Below are positions 7,228-16,131 of a DNA stretch of 64,000 bases, piece after piece. Made by a program: the position numbers and the translations under genes. Position 1 is the first letter of the stretch. Each line of letters begins with the position of its first letter. This stretch comes from Streptomyces sp. Mut1 (GTDB lineage Bacteria > Actinomycetota > Actinomycetes > Streptomycetales > Streptomycetaceae), in NCBI RefSeq assembly GCF_030719295.1, contig NZ_CP120997.1, forward strand, positions 7,078,001 to 7,142,000. The letters are read 5' to 3'. The notes beneath the pieces were generated by a model that was given only the letters and a program-made list of their open reading frames with translations, did no database searches and was not told the DNA's origin.

Positions 7228-8436
7228 TCAGCGGTACCAGCCGAAGCGCTCGGCCATCACCGGCAGCCGGTCGGCGGCCACCGCGTGCGCCGCCGCCCTG
7301 GGCGTGCAGCCGTCCGCCTCCGCACGGGCCAGAACCAGGCCGACCAGGGCCCGCATCGAGCGCCGGATGTGGGCGAACGCCTCGTCCGCGTCGGCGCCGA
7401 TGTCGCCGAACAGGGTCCACCACCACCAGGCGTTGGTACCGGAGTTGGCGACCACGTCGGGCAGCACGGTGATCCCGCGCCGGGCGAGCAGGGCCTCGGC
7501 TTCGGGCAGCACCGGCATATTGGCGGCCTCGACCACCCAGCGGGCCGTGATCCCGGCCTGGTTCGCGGCGTCCACGGCGTAGGAGACGGCGGCGGGCACC
7601 AGCACCTCCGCGTCCTGGACGAGCCAGGCACCGGCGGGCAGTTCCCGGTCGCCGGGGCGCAGTACCGCCCGGTCCACCGTGCCGTGCGCGTCCCGGGCGG
7701 CGAGCAGCGCCTCGACGTCGAGCCCGGCCGGGTTCGCGATCGTGCCCTTGATGTCGGCGACCGCGACCACCTTGAGCCCGGCCCGGGACAGGAACCGGGC
7801 GCTCGCCCCGCCCATCGTGCCCAGGCCCTGGAGCGCCACCCTGGCATCGCCGTGCGCGACACCGCCGGCGTCCAGCGCGGCGAGCGCCGCCTCGGCGACC
7901 CCGCAGCCGCCGGCCAGTTCGTCCAGGCCGATGCCGTCGACCTCGACGGCGAAGGCGTCGGCCAGGCGGCGGCGGGCCCCGGCCTCGTCCTCCAGCAGCG
8001 GGTAGACGGCCTGGACCGTGGAGACGAGGCCCGCCTCCGCCGCCGCGCGGTCCACCAGGTCCTGGCTGAGGCCCAGGTCCTCGCCGGTGGTCCAGATACT
8101 CTCGATGTACGGGCGCATCGCCCGCAGATAGCGGACCAGGACGCCATAGGCGGCCGGGTCCCTGGGGTCGCAGTCGATGCCGCCCTTGGCACCGCCCAGC
8201 GGGATGTAGCGGGCCCCGGTCCGGTCCGCGTCGAAGTGCAGGGCTTCCTTCATCGTCATGCCCCGGGCCAGCCCCGCCACCTCGTCCAGCGTGCAGCCCG
8301 GCCGCATCCGCAGCCCGCCGCTGGACACTCCGCGCACCAGCCGGTCGACGACGAGGTGCCCCTGATGGCCGGTGGCGTGGTCGGTCCAGGTCAGCGAGAT
8401 GAGCGGGGCGGGCGGGGACACCGTGGGCGTGGTCAT
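7228..8436 (-). CDS. Glu/Leu/Phe/Val dehydrogenase family protein
   Basis: 402 residues from the ATG at 8436 (GAGGAGC 9 bases upstream). The amino-acid dehydrogenase active site is visible as YIPLGGAKGGIDCDP with the catalytic lysine in GGAKGG, preceded by the substrate-binding region SSGGLRMRPG and MTMKEALH. The C-terminal NAD-binding domain has ALQGLGTMGG and later VVANSGTNAWWWW. The reaction is reversible NAD(P)-dependent oxidative deamination of an L-amino acid to its 2-oxo acid. The GGAKGGI form resembles glutamate dehydrogenase more than the shorter valine/leucine dehydrogenases, so glutamate is the first guess but not proven. The promoter region carries a TetR-type operator, and the TetR gene follows downstream. 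Confidence 0.85.
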   Translation of the reverse strand: MTTPTVSPPAPLISLTWTDHATGHQGHLVVDRLVRGVSSGGLRMRPGCTLDEVAGLARGMTMKEALHFDADRTGARYIPLGGAKGGIDCDPRDPAAYGVLVRYLRAMRPYIESIWTTGEDLGLSQDLVDRAAAEAGLVSTVQAVYPLLEDEAGARRRLADAFAVEVDGIGLDELAGGCGVAEAALAALDAGGVAHGDARVALQGLGTMGGASARFLSRAGLKVVAVADIKGTIANPAGLDVEALLAARDAHGTVDRAVLRPGDRELPAGAWLVQDAEVLVPAAVSYAVDAANQAGITARWVVEAANMPVLPEAEALLARRGITVLPDVVANSGTNAWWWWTLFGDIGADADEAFAHIRRSMRALVGLVLARAEADGCTPRAAAHAVAADRLPVMAERFGWYR

Positions 8437-8489
8437 CGGGAGTGCTCCTCGGTCACTGTCGGCGGGCACTGTCGGCGGGCCGACCCTAT

Positions 8490-8509
8490 TACTGAACAGT
8501 CGGTCAGTA
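8490..8509. promoter_or_regulatory. TetR-type operator upstream of the dehydrogenase
   Basis: The stretch TACTGAACAGTCGGTCAGTA is an imperfect inverted repeat with half-sites TACTGAAC and TACTGACC (reading both strands). It sits 54 bases before the dehydrogenase ATG on the minus strand and 150 bases before the PNPOx gene on the plus strand. Half-sites of this kind are common for TetR-family regulators, and a TetR gene lies in the same operon. Binding by that protein is inferred. Confidence 0.65.
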
Positions 8510-8658
8510 TTGGGATGCCGGGTCGCCCCTGTCAACGCGGCGTCCGCCGCCGCACCGCCCGCCGGCCGGAACGCGCCGGTGTCCGCGAGGGGAGGGGAAG
8601 GGGCGGGACGGCGTGCCGGATGCGGAATCCTGGGGGAGGCCCGCTCGTTGGATCCGGC

Positions 8659-9099
8659 ATGACTGGATTCGACGCACGACAGGAGGCGCTGCTCCGGCTC
8701 TTCGGCGAGAGCGACAGCGGCGTCCTGGTCACACTCAAGAAGGACGGCAGGCCCCAGCTGTCCAATGTCAACCACTTCTACTACCCCGACGAGCACATCG
8801 TCCGGGTCTCGGTCACCGAGGGCCGCGCGAAGACCCGGAACCTGCGCCGGGACCCCCGGGCGAGCTACCACGTCACGACGGAGGACCGCTGGGCCTGGAC
8901 CGTCGCGGACGGCACCGCCGAGCTGTCCGGGCCGGCCGCCGAGCCCGGGGACGCCGTCGTGGAGGAGCTGATCCGGCTCTACCGGGACGTACGGGGCGAG
9001 CACCCCGACTGGGACGACTACCGCGCGGCCATGGTCCGGGACCGGCGCGTCGTCCTGCGACTGCGTGTCGAGCACGTGTACGGACAGCAACGTGGGTAA
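8659..9099 (+). CDS. PNPOx-fold, probable F420- or flavin-dependent oxidoreductase
   Basis: 146 residues from the ATG at 8659. The protein shows the split-barrel flavin-binding fold: SGVLVTLKKDGRPQLSNVNHFYYPDEHIVRVSVTEGRAKTRNLRRDPRASYHV is characteristic, with strand-forming DRWAWTVADGTAEL following. Family knowledge: the actinobacterial PPOX class (TIGR03618-like) uses F420 or a flavin to reduce small substrates; many members have no assigned substrate. It is divergent from the dehydrogenase operon and might share control by the TetR operator between them. The protein is cytoplasmic, with no signal sequence. A hairpin follows the stop. Confidence 0.82.
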   Translation: MTGFDARQEALLRLFGESDSGVLVTLKKDGRPQLSNVNHFYYPDEHIVRVSVTEGRAKTRNLRRDPRASYHVTTEDRWAWTVADGTAELSGPAAEPGDAVVEELIRLYRDVRGEHPDWDDYRAAMVRDRRVVLRLRVEHVYGQQRG

Positions 9100-9111
9100 G
9101 GCGGCAGGCGC

Positions 9112-9136
9112 GGAACACCATCCCCTTGGGTGTTCT
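9112..9136 (+). terminator. Probable terminator after the PNPOx gene
   Basis: GAACACC and GGTGTTC form a 7-base-pair stem (9113-9119 with 9129-9135) around a 9-base loop, just after the stop at 9099. There is no clear U-tract, as is usual in Streptomyces. Confidence 0.5.
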
Positions 9137-9198
9137 GCTCTCGCACTGTCGTGCCCCCTGTCCATAATGAGACGACACCGACTCCCTCAGGAGATCTT

Positions 9199-10467
9199 GT
9201 GACCGGCGCTGACAACAGGCTTCCGCTCCGCACCCGGCTGCGTGCGCTGCGCCCCGCTGCCTTCGGGGCCGACCCGGACGGCGCACGCATGGAGCGCATC
9301 CGCCGTTCCCCCAACTTCGCCGACGGTGTCTTCAAGAACCCGGTCGGGGCGAGTATCAGACCCTCCGGCTCGGCGCTGGATTTCGCCAGGGTCTACTTCC
9401 GCAAGGAGGAGCGGGTGCTCAGGTCGCCCGCCGGGACCGTGCCCGTCCATGCCACGACCCTGGCCGACCTGGCCGAGCCCCCCGCCTCCGGCCTCCGGAT
9501 CACCTGGATGGGGCATTCCAGTGTGCTCGCCGAGATCGACGGGCGGCGCGTCCTGTTCGACCCGGTCTGGGGGGAGCGCTGTTCCCCCTTCGCGTTCGCC
9601 GGGCCCAAGCGCCTGCACCCCGCGCCGCTGCCGCTCGCGGCCCTCGGCCCGGTCGACGTGGTGGTGATCTCGCACGACCACTACGACCACCTCGACCTCC
9701 CGACGATCCGCGCCCTGGCCCGCACGGACACGGTCTTCGCGGTCCCGCTCGGGGTCGGCGCCCACCTGGAGAGCTGGGGCGTCGCGCCCGACCGGCTCCG
9801 TGAGCTCGACTGGAACGAGACCGCGACGGTCGCCGGGATCAACCTCACCGCCACCCCCGCCCGCCACTTCTGCGGGCGCGGACTGCGCAACCAGCAGCAC
9901 ACCCTCTGGGCGTCCTGGGCGGTCGCGGGACCCGAGCACCGGATCTACCACAGCGGTGACACCGGATACTTCCCCGGCTTCAGGACCATCGGGGCCGAGC
10001 ACGGGCCGTTCGACGCCACCATGATCCAGATCGGCGCGTACAGCCAGTTCTGGTCCAAGGACCGCACGGACGGCATGCCGGAGCCCGGCGCGTGGCCGGA
10101 CATCCACATGAGCCCCGACGAGGGCGTCCGCGCCCACCTCGACCTCCAGGGCGACGACCCCGCGGCGGGAGTCATGCTGCCGATCCACTGGGGCACGTTC
10201 AACCTCGCGCTGCACCCCTGGGCCGAGCCCGCCGAATGGTCCATGCGCGCCACCCGGTCCGTCGGCGTGACGATGGCGTCCCCGCGGCCCGGCCAGCCGT
10301 TCGAGCCCGCCGATCCGCCGCCCGTCGAGCCTTGGTGGCGTGCGGTGGCCGCCGAGCCCGCGCCCGGCTGGGGCAACTGGCCCCCGGTCCACGTACAGGG
10401 CACCGACGCACCGGACACCACCGCCCTCGGTTTCGACCGGGACCGCGACCGGGCACCCCAGACCTGA
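9199..10467 (+). CDS. MBL-fold metal-dependent hydrolase, NAPE-PLD/UlaG-like
   Basis: 422 residues from a GTG at 9199 with CAGGAG 6 bases before it; the frame is open further upstream but without a ribosome site. The zinc motif is VVISHDHYDHLD (HxHxDH), with WMGHSSVLAEIDGRRVLFDPVW before it and the later metal ligands in HSGDTGYFPGF and LPIHWGTFNLALHPW. This arrangement, including the C-terminal HWGTF...HPW, is that of the N-acyl-phosphatidylethanolamine phospholipase D-like group of metallo-beta-lactamase proteins. Substrate is unknown in bacteria; a phosphodiester or lactone is likely. No signal peptide. Stands alone between a hairpin and a strong terminator. Confidence 0.85.
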   Translation: MTGADNRLPLRTRLRALRPAAFGADPDGARMERIRRSPNFADGVFKNPVGASIRPSGSALDFARVYFRKEERVLRSPAGTVPVHATTLADLAEPPASGLRITWMGHSSVLAEIDGRRVLFDPVWGERCSPFAFAGPKRLHPAPLPLAALGPVDVVVISHDHYDHLDLPTIRALARTDTVFAVPLGVGAHLESWGVAPDRLRELDWNETATVAGINLTATPARHFCGRGLRNQQHTLWASWAVAGPEHRIYHSGDTGYFPGFRTIGAEHGPFDATMIQIGAYSQFWSKDRTDGMPEPGAWPDIHMSPDEGVRAHLDLQGDDPAAGVMLPIHWGTFNLALHPWAEPAEWSMRATRSVGVTMASPRPGQPFEPADPPPVEPWWRAVAAEPAPGWGNWPPVHVQGTDAPDTTALGFDRDRDRAPQT

Positions 10468-10470
10468 GGG

Positions 10471-10512
10471 CCGGGCGTACGCCCCGGACGGGCGGGCGGG
10501 GCGTACGCCGGG
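10471..10512 (+). terminator. Terminator after the MBL-fold hydrolase gene
   Basis: A 16-base stem, 15 of 16 paired, is formed by 10471-10486 (CCGGGCGTACGCCCCG) and 10497-10512 (CGGGGCGTACGCCGGG) with a 10-base loop. It lies 3 bases after the stop codon. Confidence 0.75.
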
Positions 10513-10570
10513 CAGGGAAGAGAGCGCACGGGCTCCGCCGACGAGACGGTCACGTCCTCAGGGAGCGGCG

Positions 10571-11572
10571 ATGCTGCGGGTGCACTTCACATCCGACGAC
10601 CTCGCGCGGGTCCGTGTGGCTCCCGGGCCGGACTTCCTCTGGGAGATAAGCAACAGCGTCCAGACCCTCCAACGGCGCGACGGGGAAAGGGAGTTCGGCG
10701 ACTGGCGGCGCTGGGTGCGGCCCCGGCTCTCCAGCAGCCCGCGCCTCCTCTCCCGCCTGCTGCCCCCGCGCGGCTACTCGCCGGACTTCCTCACGCCCAC
10801 CTCCGGTGACCGGGGCACCCTCCAGGCGTCCGTCGACGTCCTGCTGAGCACCCCGCGCGGGCGGCTCAGGGCCGAACTGGCACGCCTCGCCACCCCCGTA
10901 CAACTGCCCGGGTGGCTCGGCGCGCTGGCCGGGGGCGACGCGGAGGCCCTGCGCCAGCTGGGCGGCGCCCTGCGCACGTACCAGCGGGAGGCGCTGGCCC
11001 CCTACTGGCGGCGCGTGCACGCGGACATCGACGCCGACCGCGCCCTGCGGCTGCGCGGTCTCCTCGACGGCGGCACGGAAGGGCTGCTGGCCGGGCTCGG
11101 CCCGCAGTTCCGCTGGCGCGCGCCGGTGCTCGAAGCGGCGTATCCCGTCGAGCAGGACCTGTGGCTGCGCGGGCGGGGCCTCGTGCTCCAGCCGTCGTTC
11201 TTCTGCTGGCCCACGCCCATCACGCTGGCCGACGGGGACCTGCCGCCCGTGCTGGTCTACCCCATCCACCACAGCGCCGACTGGGCCGGACCCGCCCCCG
11301 CCCCCGGCACCCGCCCGGCGGCCGGCTCCGGGCCGCTGGGACCGCTCCTCGGGCACACCCGCGCCGGCATCCTGCGCGCCACCCGCACCGGCTGTTCGAC
11401 CGTGGAGGCGGCCCGCCTCCTCGATGTGACCCACCCCGCCGTCAGCCAGCACATCAACGTGCTGCGGGCGGCGGGCCTGGTCACCACCGTGCGCCGCGCC
11501 GGACGGTCCTTCCACGTGGCCACCGCCGAAGGACGCGCCCTGCTGGCCGCCGAGGAGTACGGCCCCGAGTGA
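10571..11572 (+). CDS. DUF5937-like winged-helix (ArsR-type) regulator
   Basis: 333 residues from the ATG at 10571, preceded by GGGAGCGGCG. The first ~240 residues (MLRVHFTSDDLARVRVAPGPDFLWEISNS...) form a domain typical of actinobacterial regulators in which a DUF5937-like region precedes a winged helix. The C-terminal DNA-binding part reads GHTRAGILRATRTGCSTVEAARLLDVTHPAVSQHINVLRAAGLV, an ArsR-type helix-turn-helix. No metal-binding Cys pairs are visible, so metal sensing is unlikely. The ligand and targets are not known; the gene is transcribed alone, and the next gene, a secreted peptidase, starts 147 bases on. Confidence 0.82.
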   Translation: MLRVHFTSDDLARVRVAPGPDFLWEISNSVQTLQRRDGEREFGDWRRWVRPRLSSSPRLLSRLLPPRGYSPDFLTPTSGDRGTLQASVDVLLSTPRGRLRAELARLATPVQLPGWLGALAGGDAEALRQLGGALRTYQREALAPYWRRVHADIDADRALRLRGLLDGGTEGLLAGLGPQFRWRAPVLEAAYPVEQDLWLRGRGLVLQPSFFCWPTPITLADGDLPPVLVYPIHHSADWAGPAPAPGTRPAAGSGPLGPLLGHTRAGILRATRTGCSTVEAARLLDVTHPAVSQHINVLRAAGLVTTVRRAGRSFHVATAEGRALLAAEEYGPE

Positions 11573-11719
11573 CGGCGCGTCACCCGCACGCGTAAGCCCC
11601 AGCTTTCGGCGCTTGCGCCCGTGGCCGGACCGGGACGACCCTGAGGGCCGTCGCACACGGCCGCGCGTACCCCGGCCGTTTCTGCACGCGAGGCCCGCCC
11701 CCCACCCTCAGGAGCCCTC

Positions 11720-12436
11720 ATGCGCAAGAGACTCGTGTCCTCGGCCGTCGCCGCGGTCGCCCTCGGAGCCCTCCTCCAGCCCGGCACCGCATTCGCGTCC
11801 GCCCCCACCCCGCACCTCGCCCCCGCGGCCGTGCTCGCCCACGGCTCATCGGCCGGGACCGCCGTCCTCAGCGGGCACAACCAGCCGGGCACCCGGCTGA
11901 CCGTCGACGCCGGAAGCACGGCGAGCGCGCACTGGCTGGAGATCGACTACCAGGTCCAGCAGACCGGATACTGGTGCGGTCCGGCCGCCACCCGCATCGC
12001 TCTCTCCGCCCGCACCGCCCCGCCCAGCCAGGCCGACCTCGCCTGGCAGCTCGGCACCACCGAGAACGGCACCGACCACATATCCCAGGTCACCGGGGTG
12101 CTCAACGCCAACCTCGGCGGCGGCTGGTACGAGACCAAGGAGATGCCGAACGACCCGCCGACCCAGGCCCAGCGGGACCTGCTCTGGTACGACATCGTCT
12201 TCGACATCGACCGCAACTACCCGCTGGTCACCAACATCGTGGCGCCGCCCGGCAACCAGCCGCCCGGCTACCCCTCGAACCAGACGATCTACCACTACTT
12301 CACGGTCTTCGGCTACGACGAGGTCGACCGCACCGTCCTCATCGCCGACCCCGCCTCCTTCAGCGGCAACCAGATCTACTGGATCTCCTTCGACCAGCTC
12401 GCCACGCTGATCCCGCCGAAGGGCTACTCGGCATGA
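11720..12436 (+). CDS. Secreted C39-type cysteine peptidase-like protein
   Basis: 238 residues, ATG at 11720 with AGGAG 7 bases upstream. A Sec signal peptide is clear (MRKRLVSSAVAAVALGALLQ, then GTAFASA at about 21-27). The mature part has the papain-like triad of bacterial C39 proteins: QTGYWCGPAA with Cys86, YHYFTVFGYD with His192, and IADPAS with Asp210. Such actinobacterial proteins are annotated as C39-family peptidases; unlike the bacteriocin-processing forms there is no ABC transporter domain, so it acts outside the cell. It is followed after 52 bases by a secreted esterase on the same strand, which may be co-transcribed. Substrate unknown. Confidence 0.85.
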   Translation: MRKRLVSSAVAAVALGALLQPGTAFASAPTPHLAPAAVLAHGSSAGTAVLSGHNQPGTRLTVDAGSTASAHWLEIDYQVQQTGYWCGPAATRIALSARTAPPSQADLAWQLGTTENGTDHISQVTGVLNANLGGGWYETKEMPNDPPTQAQRDLLWYDIVFDIDRNYPLVTNIVAPPGNQPPGYPSNQTIYHYFTVFGYDEVDRTVLIADPASFSGNQIYWISFDQLATLIPPKGYSA

Positions 12437-12488
12437 CCACCCCCGCCCCGTCCCGGCCACGTCCGCGCACCCTTGTCACCAGGAGGTC

Positions 12489-13481
12489 ATGGTGAGCGAT
12501 CACCGCCCCAGCCGCAGGAACGTCATCAGGGCCGCCGGAGGACTCTCCGCGGCGATGGCCCTGGGGACCGCCGGCCTGCTCGCGTCGGCCTCGCCCGCCA
12601 GCGCGGCCGGCGACGGATTCGGACTGCGCATCGTGGACCGCAACGAGAGCGACCCGCGCATGTGGTACTACCGCTTCGCGACGGACGCGATCGGCTGGAA
12701 CCCGGGCGTCAACGTCCTGCTCCCCGACGGCTACCACACGAGCGGCCGCACCTACCCGGTGCTCTACCTGTTCCACGGCGGCGGCACCGACCAGGACTTC
12801 ATCACCTTCGACCGCATGGGCATCCGCGCCTGGACGGCCGGCAAGCCCCTCATCGTGGTGATGCCCGACGGCGGACACGCGGGCTGGTACTCCAACCCGG
12901 TCAGCTCCAACACCGGCCCGCGCAACTGGGAGACCTTCCACATCGCCCAGCTGCTCCCGTGGATCGACGCCAACTTCCGTACGTACGCCGAATACGACGG
13001 CCGGGCCGTCTCCGGGTTCTCCATGGGCGGGTTCGGCGCGCTGAAGTACGCGGCCAAGTACTACGGGCACTTCGCCTCCGTGAGCGCGCACTCCGGCCCG
13101 GCCAGCCTGCGCCGTGACGCCGGTCTGGTCACGCACTGGGCCAACGTCTCGTCGGCCGCGGTGGAGCTGGGCGGCGGCTCGGTCTACGGCATGCCGCTGT
13201 GGGACGAGGCCCGGGTCAGCGCCGACAACCCGGTCCAGCGCGTCGAGAGCTACCGCAACAAGCGGGTCTTCCTGGTCGCCGGCACCAGCCCCGACCCGGT
13301 CAACTGGTTCGACCAGGTCAACGAGAACCAGGTGCTCGCCGGACAGCGCGAATTCCGGGGACTGCTCGGGCAGGCCGGGATCGCTCACGAGTGGCACGAG
13401 GAACCCGGCGGGCACTTCGTCCGTCCCGCCCTGTTCACCCGCGACCTCGACGGAATCATCGGCAGGCTCCGCAAGGCGTAG
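12489..13481 (+). CDS. Tat-exported alpha/beta-hydrolase, esterase-D/antigen-85-like
   Basis: 330 residues. The ATG at 12489 is only 2 bases after AGGAGG, so the GTG at 12492 (5 bases spacing) may be the true start. A twin-arginine signal (SRRNVIRAAGGLSAAMALG, cut near SPASAA) implies folded export. The hydrolase has VLYLFHGGGTDQDF (oxyanion region), the nucleophile elbow GFSMGG with Ser178, and a C-terminal HEEPGGHFVRP with the catalytic His. This is the PF00756 esterase family, which includes S-formylglutathione hydrolase, mycolyltransferases and feruloyl or acetyl xylan esterases; secretion argues for a polymer or lipid ester substrate. A perfect hairpin terminator follows. Confidence 0.86.
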   Translation: MVSDHRPSRRNVIRAAGGLSAAMALGTAGLLASASPASAAGDGFGLRIVDRNESDPRMWYYRFATDAIGWNPGVNVLLPDGYHTSGRTYPVLYLFHGGGTDQDFITFDRMGIRAWTAGKPLIVVMPDGGHAGWYSNPVSSNTGPRNWETFHIAQLLPWIDANFRTYAEYDGRAVSGFSMGGFGALKYAAKYYGHFASVSAHSGPASLRRDAGLVTHWANVSSAAVELGGGSVYGMPLWDEARVSADNPVQRVESYRNKRVFLVAGTSPDPVNWFDQVNENQVLAGQREFRGLLGQAGIAHEWHEEPGGHFVRPALFTRDLDGIIGRLRKA

Positions 13482-13503
13482 CGCGTACGTACCCAGGCAG
13501 GCA

Positions 13504-13531
13504 AGCCCCCTCGACCGCCGTCGAGGGGGCT
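13504..13531 (+). terminator. Perfect hairpin terminator after the esterase gene
   Basis: AGCCCCCTCGAC pairs exactly with GTCGAGGGGGCT (12 base pairs) around the loop CGCC, 22 bases after the stop at 13481. Confidence 0.85.
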
Positions 13532-13815
13532 CGCTCGCGTCACGGCACCCCCCTTCGCGGGCAGTTGACCCGGAATGGGCCCCGGAGAAATCGGTCGTTC
13601 GTGCGAGCGCTCATACCAGAGCGGGACGGATGGCGGGCAAGTTCCCCAACTGCCCCTCACGCCCTCGCACCTGACGACTACCGTGAGTGCCCGGTGATCA
13701 ACGGTGGGCTCATATTCTCCGGGCCCGCCCGGCCGATGACCCCGAGAACGACCGACCACCGTAGGTGCCACCACATGAATGCAGATTCCTGGGGCCCCAC
13801 GTACCGAGGACGCTG
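13532..13815. other. Gene-free stretch before the conservon
   Basis: With the terminator, the gap between 13481 and 13816 is 334 bases. I see no convincing coding frame in it. It should contain the conservon promoter; AT-richer spots such as CATATT near 13711 are candidates, but I cannot pair any of them with a good -35. A GAGG sits 7 bases before the cvnA start. Confidence 0.5.
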
Positions 13816-15687
13816 ATGTCTCAACTTCGCGCACCCGACGCGCGACCGGATCGACGAGAGGGCGGGCGGCACGGCCGACCGGGCGCCCGTTCCCACTCGG
13901 CCGCGGCCCGACCACGCGCCGCCCGGCCGTCCCCCGAGGCGCGCATACGCCCTCAACTCCTGCGCACCGCCGTGCTGCCGGCCCTCGCCGTCGCCCTGGC
14001 CGGCGCCGCGGCCGTCATCTTCACCGCCCGCGCGGGCCACGCCCGGCCGTCCACCGAACTCTGGACCGCGCTGGGCGCCGCCGGCGCGCTCGCCCTCGCC
14101 TCGATCCTCGCCGCCTTCCTCGCCGCCAACCGGGCCGCCACCACGGTTCTCGGCCGCTGCCTCGCGCTGCGCCGGACCAGCGCCCAGGGCCAGGCGGAGC
14201 TGCAACGCGTGGTGGAGCGGCTCCGCAACGGCGAGCCCGTCCCCGTCAGCCGCTCCCCGCAGCCCCTCGCACCCGGCAGCGACCCCTTCGAACTGCTCGC
14301 CCAGGAGCTCGGCCGCCAGCAGGAAGCCGCCGTGGCCGCCGTCGTCCACGCCGCACAGCTCTCCGAGAACAGCGGCGAGGACCAGAAGGTCGAGGTCTTC
14401 GTCAACCTCGCCCGCCGCCTCCAGTCGCTCGTGCACCGCGAGATCCAGCTGCTCGACGAGCTGGAGCACGAGGTCGAGGACCCGGACCTGCTCAAGGGCC
14501 TCTTCCACGTCGACCACCTGGCCACCCGCATCCGCCGGCACGCCGAGAACCTCGCCGTGCTCGGCGGCGCCGTCTCCCGCCGCCAGTGGAGCAACCCGGT
14601 CACCATGACCGAGGTACTGCGCTCGGCCATCGCCGAGGTCGAGCACTACCCGCGGGTCAAGCTCGTGCCCCCGATCTACGGCACCCTCCGCGGCCACGCC
14701 GTCGCCGACGTCATCCACCTGCTGGCCGAACTCGTGGAGAACGCCACCGTGTTCTCCGCCCCGCACACCCAGGTGCTGATGCGGGCCCAGCACGTCACCG
14801 CCGGGCTCGCCCTGGAGGTGGAGGACCGCGGACTGGGCATGCCGGAGGACGAGCAGAAGCGGATGAACGCCCTGCTCACCGACCCCGACCAGGTCAACGT
14901 CGCCCGCCTGCTCCAGGACGGCCGGATCGGGCTGTTCGTGGTGGCCTCGCTGGCCCGGCGGCACGGCATCGCCGTACGGCTCCAGAGCAACATCTACGGC
15001 GGCACCCAGGCCGTGCTCGTGCTGCCGCAGACCCTGCTCGGCGCCGAAGACGACTCCTCCGGCCCCACCGCCGACGCGCCGGTCCCGGCCCCCGGGCCGG
15101 TACACCGCCCGCCGCCCCACGAGGACACCGTCGCGCCCCGCGACCCGGCCCCGGCGCCCGCCCCCGAGCCGGAGCGCCGACCGTACGTCCCCAGCCGGCA
15201 GCTGAGGCTCGACCGCCCCCCGCAGCAGGCACGCCGCCAGGACGAGGCCCCACCGCTTCCCCTGCGCGCCGAACGGGCGGCGACGCCCGCCCCCGCCGAC
15301 CAGGCCCCGCCCGAGACGGCTGCGGTCCACGGCACCATGGACCGGCCCCAGCTCCCCAAACGCGCCAACCAGGAGCACCTGGTCCCGCAGCTCAGGGAGG
15401 CCCCCGCCCCGCGGCCCGATGACGAGCCCGTCCTGCACGACCCCGGGCTCGTGGCCGCCTTCCGGCGCGGTATCGACCTCGCCGAGGCCCGCGCCGAGTC
15501 AGAGGCCGAGCCGGAGCCCGCACCGGAGGCGCCGGCCGGTGCCACCCGCACCACGACGGCCGCGCGGGTCGGGGCACCGCTCCAGCCGCTCCCCGTCCGG
15601 GGCGCGGCCGCGCCCGCGCACCCGCATGGTGCCGGGGCCTACCCCGGCGACCACGACCCCCTCGCAGCGAACCCCACCAAGGAGTAG
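13816..15687 (+). CDS. cvnA: Conservon sensor-kinase-like protein CvnA
   Basis: 623 residues from the ATG at 13816 (GAGG 7 bases upstream). After a basic N-terminus there are two membrane segments (about 52-70 and 78-100), then a coiled linker, a dimerisation-like helix with FVNLARRLQSLVHREIQLLDELEHEV and an HATPase domain: LAELVENATVFSAPHTQV (N box), VEDRGLGMP (G1) and GRIGLFVVASLARRHGI (G2). About 190 residues rich in Pro, Ala and Arg follow and are probably disordered. Family knowledge: conservons (cvnA-D) are repeated in Streptomyces genomes; CvnA resembles a histidine kinase lacking the usual phospho-acceptor box and forms a membrane complex with CvnB-D, likened to a eukaryotic G-protein receptor. 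The signal it senses is unknown. Confidence 0.9.
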   Translation: MSQLRAPDARPDRREGGRHGRPGARSHSAAARPRAARPSPEARIRPQLLRTAVLPALAVALAGAAAVIFTARAGHARPSTELWTALGAAGALALASILAAFLAANRAATTVLGRCLALRRTSAQGQAELQRVVERLRNGEPVPVSRSPQPLAPGSDPFELLAQELGRQQEAAVAAVVHAAQLSENSGEDQKVEVFVNLARRLQSLVHREIQLLDELEHEVEDPDLLKGLFHVDHLATRIRRHAENLAVLGGAVSRRQWSNPVTMTEVLRSAIAEVEHYPRVKLVPPIYGTLRGHAVADVIHLLAELVENATVFSAPHTQVLMRAQHVTAGLALEVEDRGLGMPEDEQKRMNALLTDPDQVNVARLLQDGRIGLFVVASLARRHGIAVRLQSNIYGGTQAVLVLPQTLLGAEDDSSGPTADAPVPAPGPVHRPPPHEDTVAPRDPAPAPAPEPERRPYVPSRQLRLDRPPQQARRQDEAPPLPLRAERAATPAPADQAPPETAAVHGTMDRPQLPKRANQEHLVPQLREAPAPRPDDEPVLHDPGLVAAFRRGIDLAEARAESEAEPEPAPEAPAGATRTTTAARVGAPLQPLPVRGAAAPAHPHGAGAYPGDHDPLAANPTKE

Positions 15688-15694
15688 ATGCACC

Positions 15695-16129
15695 ATGGCG
15701 ACCGATATGCCGTCCGGTCAGGTCTCGGACCTCGACTGGTTGCTGAGCGGGCTGGTACAGCGTGTGCCGTACACCAGCAGCGCGGTCCTGCTCTCCGCCG
15801 ACGGGCTGGTGAAATCCCTCCACGGCATGGACGCCGACAGCGCCGACCACATGGCGGCGCTGGCGGCCGGCCTGTACTCGCTGGGCCGCAGCGCCGGAGC
15901 CAGGTTCGGGGACAACGGAGAGGTCCGCCAGGTGGTCGTGGAGCTCGACTCGACGCTCCTGTTCGTGGCCACCGCCGGCTCCGGGACGTGTCTGGCCGTG
16001 CTCGCCGGACGCAACGCCGACGCCGCCGTGCTCGGCTACGAGATGGCCATGCTGGTCAAGAGTGTCCGGCCCTATCTCACGACACCCGCCAGACAGGTGG
16101 CCGGGATGCCGGGCGCCGCGGGGCTGTGA
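15695..16129 (+). CDS. cvnB: Conservon roadblock/LC7 protein CvnB
   Basis: 144 residues, ATG at 15695, 7 bases after cvnA stops, with AAGGAGTAG before it. The roadblock/LC7 fold is seen in DLDWLLSGLVQRVPYTSSAVLLSADGLVKSLHGM, a helix-strand-strand pattern, and later VVVELDSTLLFVATAGSGTCLAVLAGRNAD. Roadblock proteins of this type bind small GTPases of the MglA/CvnD kind and may control their nucleotide state. It is part of the tightly packed conservon, and its stop overlaps a GTG in frame with the next gene. Confidence 0.9.
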   Translation: MATDMPSGQVSDLDWLLSGLVQRVPYTSSAVLLSADGLVKSLHGMDADSADHMAALAAGLYSLGRSAGARFGDNGEVRQVVVELDSTLLFVATAGSGTCLAVLAGRNADAAVLGYEMAMLVKSVRPYLTTPARQVAGMPGAAGL

Positions 16130-16131
16130 GC

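Noticed and set aside
13678..15438. Long minus-strand frame opposite cvnA
   Set aside because: cvnA has the HATPase motifs and conservon context; the antisense is a composition artefact.
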